From Oxytricha trifallax (Eukaryota; Ciliophora; Spirotrichea; Sporadotrichida; Oxytrichidae): a stretch of DNA of 64,000 nucleotides. Of this stretch, positions 61,601 to 64,000 are shown one piece after another. The stretch is taken from assembly GCA_000711775.1 (NCBI GenBank), contig ARYC01001458.1:26901-90900 (forward strand), given 5' to 3'. The notes under the pieces were generated by a model. The model was not told the origin of the DNA. It did not search any database and worked only from the letters and a program-made list of their open reading frames with translations. Both the position numbers and the translations under genes were made by a program. Position 1 is the first letter of the stretch; each line of letters begins with the position of its first letter.

Positions 61601-63353
61601 TTTGAAAAGCTATAATATTATAATCACATTATCTAAAGAAATTTTTCAATGTAAATTGCATGAGTTATAATTTTTATGATTGTAGTAATCATTTCGAGAA
61701 GTTTCTTAGTTTTTACTTTTTATTATCATTAGTATTTACATGAAAAAGTTAGTATTTTTTTATAAAAATGTCTTAATAATATAGGAGATAATTAGTTGTC
61801 TCATAACTGTAAAAATATGAATATTCATAATTATAGAATGAATAATAATCCCAAAATTATTTAAATTTGATAATAGAATTTAATAAGCCTCAAATAATTC
61901 TTTAATGAATAAAACAAAAATAAGATAAAATTTAATTTATTTAAAGTTTTAATTTAATTATTTTGTAATTTTTATCTGATAATGAGCTCACCATCTTAGT
62001 TAGACCTGAAAAGATATCTAAACAACTAATCTATTAATGATCTTACTTTCTATAAATTTTAATAGAATTCTTATATAATTATAAAAATGGTAAATTAATC
62101 AGGATTTTATTTGAATTTACTTTTACCCATAGAGACTAGCTTCTGAATGACTTGGAGGAATCTTGGTCTAAATATAAATTGCAAAGGTTTAATAACTCTA
62201 AATCCGTGCTTTCATCCCCTACCAATAATGCTTAATTAATATAAAAATAACTATAAGCTTCTAATACCATAAAAAATACATTTCATTTTAATTGTTATGA
62301 ATTATTGCAGAAGATAAGGAAAAAACAATGAATAACTAAAACTATAAGAACTATTTCTAAGATATTATCAAATAAATAAATAAATTTTATACAAATTTGA
62401 TTTACAGATCTTGAAATAAACTTTATTATCATTCTCTAATTATTATAATTTTATTTTCTATAATATCTCAACTGTTTAAAAAGAACTTAAAGCTTAATAT
62501 GCCAATTTTCAGTGTGGATTATGAATAAAAATTAATTTTACAAAAATTCTATAGTTTTCAATAACCCTTATATCAGCTTTAAAATAAATTAATTTATCTA
62601 CACCAAATCTTAGGATTAAATTTTTGTATAAATTTTATATATGAATCTTTTTATCAGATTTTAGAAGATTATTAAAACTTAAAACAGTATTTTAAACATT
62701 ATTATCTTGCATATTGAAAAAAAATTATAGCAAGTATTTAACTTAATTTAAAAATCAATAAAATCAAACACTACTATTTTGATATTATTATTAAAATTAA
62801 ACTAATGAGCATAAGATAGTTATCTTATAAGATATAATTTGACTATAATTAAATGATATTAAAGTATTATTTTATTCTTTTATTAATTAATTATATTTTT
62901 CTCAATTTGTTTATAAATTAGTACTTTTTAGTAGAGAATGATCTGGAGATTCAGAGCAAAGGATTTTTAAAAACAGCGCAGATGGAAAATTTTACATTAA
63001 CTCAAGAAAAATTAATGATCAAGAACTTTTGCTCAATTAAAACAGTAGTAGTAATAATAATTACGAAGAAAATTTTAATAGTAATAAAGCTTCAGAGTAA
63101 CTGAATTAAACTGTGCAAAATAAACATTAACATTTGCCTTAGTTTTATAGATTTAATATGAATTCTATAGTTATTTTTGTATTTTAATAAGAAAGTTAAT
63201 TTTAATTTTTATTTACCCAGACAAATTGAGTTAAGCAAAAAAGAGTAAGCCCGTAAAATACTATCTTAAATAAGGAATTCTGAACATGGAGTCTTAGATT
63301 TATAGATACCTTTGAACTCTAATTCAAGCTAGGAGGAATAAACTTCCGAGAAT
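52633..63353 (+). CDS. IES-interrupted gene for a Gln/Asn/Ser-rich protein (5' and 3' incomplete)
   Basis: About 25 coding pieces run in order on the plus strand. In each only one frame looks like protein, with TAA/TAG as Gln. I checked the codon phase at every junction listed below: removing each insert at its direct repeat, or each GT-AG intron, carries the frame through without TGA. The product is rich in Gln, Asn, Ser and Lys. It has charged, probably helical parts, for example LTKKIKNARAEFDEELLKMK (59240-59300) and LGLDKEISRFKHDKFSLRV (59575-59630), and NDLDEEDS/NDLEESWS repeats near 61370 and 62155. No domain is recognised. The first in-frame ATG is 52705, but the frame is open upstream, so the true start may lie on an unseen piece. 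The 3' end is cut by a TBE and continues beyond the window. Confidence 0.85.
52939..53005 (+). other. intron, 67 nt
   Basis: GTAAGC...TTATATAG between GAT ATT and TCA TTG. No in-phase direct repeat, so an intron rather than an IES. Frame restored. Confidence 0.7.
53128..53391 (+). other. IES, pointer AAATCTAAG
   Basis: Pointer copies 53128-53136 and 53383-53391; 255 bp removed. Join reads LLLGN then SQNKRLSQQIAS. Without removal the frame hits TGA at once. Confidence 0.85.
53621..54036 (+). mobile_element. hairpin element H, copy 3, acting as an IES in the coding sequence
   Basis: 416-bp inverted repeat with ends ATTGTAGGAATACAT and GCAGTTAACTTTCTTGCC, GCTGGACTTTACTATTGGC and GATTTTAATTTTT inside. 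AAT flanks it at 53618-53620 and 54037-54039. Removing the element and one AAT (419 bp) joins GSGGSGSN to NNNGGENGG in frame. It is therefore a transposon-derived IES. Confidence 0.9.
54183..54273 (+). other. IES, pointer ATTTCTA
   Basis: Copies 54183-54189 and 54267-54273; 84 bp removed. Join reads FKKFLNQKSPIKSFQSPN. The frame is open through the insert too, but the insert is Ile/Tyr/Phe-rich. Confidence 0.75.
54636..54747 (+). other. IES, pointer TAATTT
   Basis: Copies 54636-54641 and 54742-54747; 106 bp removed. Join reads HTDANLRELNATPDS, frame restored. Confidence 0.8.
54957..55014 (+). other. probable intron, 58 nt (junction least certain)
   Basis: GTAAAC...CATATAG gives the needed frame change between NNNQ and the next coding piece with RSSSMVSPSH. 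An 8-bp repeat TTTATCAT at 54965-54972 and 55059-55066 is present but out of phase, so I prefer the intron. Confidence 0.4.
55276..55319 (+). other. IES, pointer GAATCA, 38 bp
   Basis: Copies 55276-55281 and 55314-55319. Join reads NPRIKSSYINLDQNSGD in frame. Very short IES. Confidence 0.75.
55514..55562 (+). other. IES, pointer ATAAAT, 43 bp
   Basis: Copies 55514-55519 and 55557-55562. Join reads SKFMINQQRQLSISS in frame. Confidence 0.65.
55675..55786 (+). other. IES, pointer AAGAT, 107 bp
   Basis: Copies 55675-55679 and 55782-55786. Join reads IHKKLEDDHSKRLNEL in frame. Confidence 0.75.
56172..56242 (+). other. IES, pointer TTAATTC, 64 bp
   Basis: Copies 56172-56178 and 56236-56242. Join reads NTQLLNSLRKLQEQQD in frame. 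Confidence 0.85.
56354..56455 (+). other. IES, pointer TTAAGAT, 95 bp
   Basis: Copies 56354-56360 and 56449-56455. Join reads YNKTQDNRVSTNNGND in frame. Confidence 0.85.
56569..57157 (+). other. IES, pointer TGATC, 584 bp
   Basis: Copies 56569-56573 and 57153-57157. Join reads QEHFDRQQQFLTDLRI in frame. The insert is AT-rich with no gene seen. Left alone, the first piece would end at TGA 33 bases later, so a gene end there is the alternative. Confidence 0.65.
57398..57502 (+). other. IES, pointer TCTATGAA, 97 bp
   Basis: Copies 57398-57405 and 57495-57502. Join reads QPKVYEYDQKNEQNSS in frame. Confidence 0.85.
57787..57884 (+). other. IES, pointer GTTATCAA, 90 bp
   Basis: Copies 57787-57794 and 57877-57884. 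Join reads SLSIHKLSNNQNNNKTG in frame. Confidence 0.85.
58039..58115 (+). other. IES, pointer AAATTAT, 70 bp
   Basis: Copies 58039-58045 and 58109-58115. Join reads LQYFIRNYDGVKLSKQ in frame. Confidence 0.85.
58438..58539 (+). other. IES, pointer ATAGAA, 96 bp
   Basis: Copies 58438-58443 and 58534-58539. Join reads NLYNDRNAGGKRSKTQ in frame. Confidence 0.8.
58689..58746 (+). other. IES, pointer AATAGGT, 51 bp
   Basis: Copies 58689-58695 and 58740-58746. Join reads NEKSQNRSAKKSQTRY in frame. Confidence 0.8.
58796..58885 (+). other. IES, pointer TAGT, 86 bp
   Basis: Copies 58796-58799 and 58882-58885, in phase. Join reads EKSTTSRGETLYERN. A longer repeat TTAAATAA nearby is out of phase and rejected. 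Confidence 0.6.
59018..59110 (+). other. IES, pointer AATAA (register ambiguous), 88 bp
   Basis: The left copy lies in an AAT repeat, so the exact register is uncertain; 59018-59022 with 59106-59110 keeps the frame. Join reads LIRDNNNN then NRHDLGIASN. Confidence 0.6.
59307..59555 (+). other. IES, pointer AAAATCATT, 240 bp
   Basis: Copies 59307-59315 and 59547-59555. Join reads MKVKIIYIEQRLGLDK in frame, continuing the helical region. A GT-AG pair inside (59319-59356) is an alternative, but would leave non-matching sequence in the protein. Confidence 0.75.
59666..59755 (+). other. intron, 90 nt
   Basis: GTAAGC...TTAATATAG; joins YQFQE to ILDCEHSEIF in frame. No in-phase pointer found. Confidence 0.55.
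59841..59967 (+). other. IES, pointer CTGTG, 122 bp
   Basis: Copies 59841-59845 and 59963-59967. Join reads YNLQFLWTKISEEQDQQ in frame. Confidence 0.7.
59999..60978. mobile_element. 980-bp palindromic element whose ends are GT-AG splice sites
   Basis: Arms of over 400 bp run from TAAGGTAAAATCATCAG at the left and its complement CTGATGATTTTACCTTA at the right, with few mismatches. The spacer is near 60480-60530. Arms include GC-rich blocks such as CTCCGACTCCGCGCATTTAA. It lies in the coding region. Exact removal of 980 bp, or splicing of 60003-60979 (AAG/GTAAAA...CCTTAG, 977 nt), both restore the frame (SEEQDQQ to APKVYEN). No gene inside. Confidence 0.8.
60998..61073 (+). other. IES, pointer ATTAAAA, 69 bp
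   Basis: Copies 60998-61004 and 61067-61073, in phase. Join reads APKVYENQNQQHHIKN. The frame is also open through the insert. Confidence 0.65.
61112..61367 (+). other. IES, pointer TATTT, 251 bp
   Basis: Copies 61112-61116 and 61363-61367. Join reads NAQSSQLFLNDLDEED in frame. The open frames in the insert are Ile/Asn/Leu-rich noise. Confidence 0.7.
61461..62135 (+). other. IES, pointer AGAGA, 670 bp
   Basis: Copies 61461-61465 and 62131-62135. Join reads DEYIRQRDQLLNDLEESW in frame. The insert is AT-rich with nothing recognised. Confidence 0.65.
62249..62348 (+). other. candidate IES, pointer AACTATAAG, 91 bp
   Basis: 9-bp repeat at 62249-62257 and 62340-62348. Join gives QLIQKQLQELFLRYYQ and the frame needed downstream. 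The insert itself contains a protein-like piece (EDKEKTMNNQNYKNYF), so the local structure may be more complex. Confidence 0.45.
62399..62951 (+). other. candidate IES, pointer GATT, 549 bp
   Basis: 4-bp repeat at 62399-62402 and 62948-62951, in phase, leading into SEQRIFKNSADGKFYI. With only four bases this is the weakest pointer assignment. Confidence 0.35.
63142..63220 (+). other. probable intron, 79 nt
   Basis: GTTTTA...TTTACCCAG joins NKHQHLPQ to QIELSKKEQ in frame. The donor is not the usual GTAAG, so an IES with another pointer is possible. Confidence 0.45.
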
Positions 63354-64000
63354 CAAAACCCCAAAACCCTTTCAGTAGTTTGATTGAGTTTTTGATTGAT
63401 TAAAGTAGACTATTAAGGCATACTTTATTAGGGTTTTAATAGGGTTTATGCAGGGGTTTTATGTTTAAATATTAGTAATTTAAGTGAGTATATGCGAGGT
63501 TTGGGGTCAGTTTATGACAGCGAGTATATAGATTTATTGTTTAAGTTGCGCTATGGATGTGATGAATATAGTGAATAACTCTAGCCTGTTCTGAATTATA
63601 CATCTATTGCAAGACTGCTCCATAAATCTCCTGCAACTGTGAGGTGTCACTGTCTATTAGCATTGAATTTAAAGAGACAGCAGCTTAATTCTAAGCCTAA
63701 AAGATCTCTAAAATTTTAGTAGCATCATATCGATTATCTAATTAATGATAAGACTCTTAAATACTGGGCTCACTTCTCTCTGGACTTGAGAGCTGTTATG
63801 TTTCATCGCCAATTTCCTGAGCTTCATATCTCTGCTTAATCTATAGCGAACATATATAAAAAGAATGGAATATCTTACAAGACAGTCAATCGCATTAAGA
63901 GAGTGATTGACTTTAATGTTCATTTTATAAGGATAATTTAAATTATATATTCGATTAAATGCAGAGGTCTTAAGAGCATAATATAAAGTTTATACACGCT
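63354..64000 (+). mobile_element. second TBE transposon, left part (runs off the window)
   Basis: Begins CAAAACCCCAAAACCCTTTC after AAT at 63351-63353 and follows the transposase side of the intact TBE to the window end. It is inserted at a codon boundary in the last exon seen of the fragmented gene. The AAT fits the ANT target rule; the other end is not in the window. Confidence 0.93.
63492..64000 (+). pseudogene. TBE transposase, N-terminal part, with a 1-base deletion
   Basis: ATG at 63492 gives MRGLGSVYDS, then follows the intact transposase closely (for example KYWAHFSL and YKKNGISYKTVNRIKRVID). Near 63920 one base is missing relative to the intact copy (GTTCATTTT for GTTCCATTTT), shifting the frame before the first catalytic Asp. 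The bases after it still match the intact gene to the window end. Either this copy is dead or the base is a sequencing error. Confidence 0.8.

Noticed and set aside
1-64000. CRISPR arrays, rRNA genes, bacterial-type operons
   Set aside because: No regular spaced repeats, rRNA motifs or ribosome binding sites; the DNA is eukaryotic germline sequence.

Overview
The window is germline (micronuclear) DNA of a spirotrich ciliate of the Oxytricha/Sterkiella/Stylonychia kind. Four things show this. (1) A complete 4.16-kb TBE-type transposon has ends reading CAAAACCCCAAAACCC (the C4A4 telomere repeat), an ATT target duplication (the ANT site of TBEs) and three open genes. (2) Coding stretches only read through if TAA and TAG are glutamine and TGA is the only stop. 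(3) One long gene is cut into many short pieces by AT-rich inserts flanked by 3-9 bp direct repeats, the MDS/IES/pointer arrangement. (4) Most of the rest is extremely AT-rich DNA with no genes and many inverted-repeat elements, as expected of DNA discarded when the macronucleus forms.

Layout. 0-1.5 kb: an element with 260-bp inverted repeats around a broken cysteine-rich frame. 3.4-22.4 kb: AT-rich DNA holding four decayed copies of a repeat (R1) whose minus strand carries remnants of a Gln-rich coding region, a near-perfect palindromic TBE derivative (7.4-8.8 kb), a hairpin element and a small GC-rich SINE-like insert. 23.9-25.8 kb: an element with ~280-bp terminal inverted repeats around a decayed Rep-type superfamily 3 helicase gene. 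28-38 kb: more hairpin elements, a G-tract element, a GC-rich retroelement-like repeat (33.6-34.3 kb) and a 725-bp palindrome. 39.2-44.9 kb: a GC-rich block split by the intact TBE. 45-52.6 kb: AT-rich DNA with a second copy of the GC-rich repeat sitting inside a coding segment. 52.6-63.35 kb: one plus-strand gene in about 25 pieces. 63.35 kb to the end: a second TBE, running off the window, inserted in an exon of that gene.

The main result is the gene at 52.6-63.35 kb. I traced it by hand: removing each insert at its direct repeat, plus a few GT-AG introns, restores one reading frame at every junction. The inserts include a hairpin transposon used as an IES, a 980-bp palindrome whose ends are also in-frame GT-AG splice sites, and the TBE. 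The protein is Gln/Asn/Ser-rich with charged helical stretches and belongs to no family I recognise. The other notable item is the Rep-helicase element, whose outermost bases match those of the small hairpin elements, suggesting one mobile family. Coordinates of repeat edges are by eye and may be off by a few bases. Open frames in this AT-rich DNA with one stop codon are often spurious, so isolated coding calls carry low confidence.
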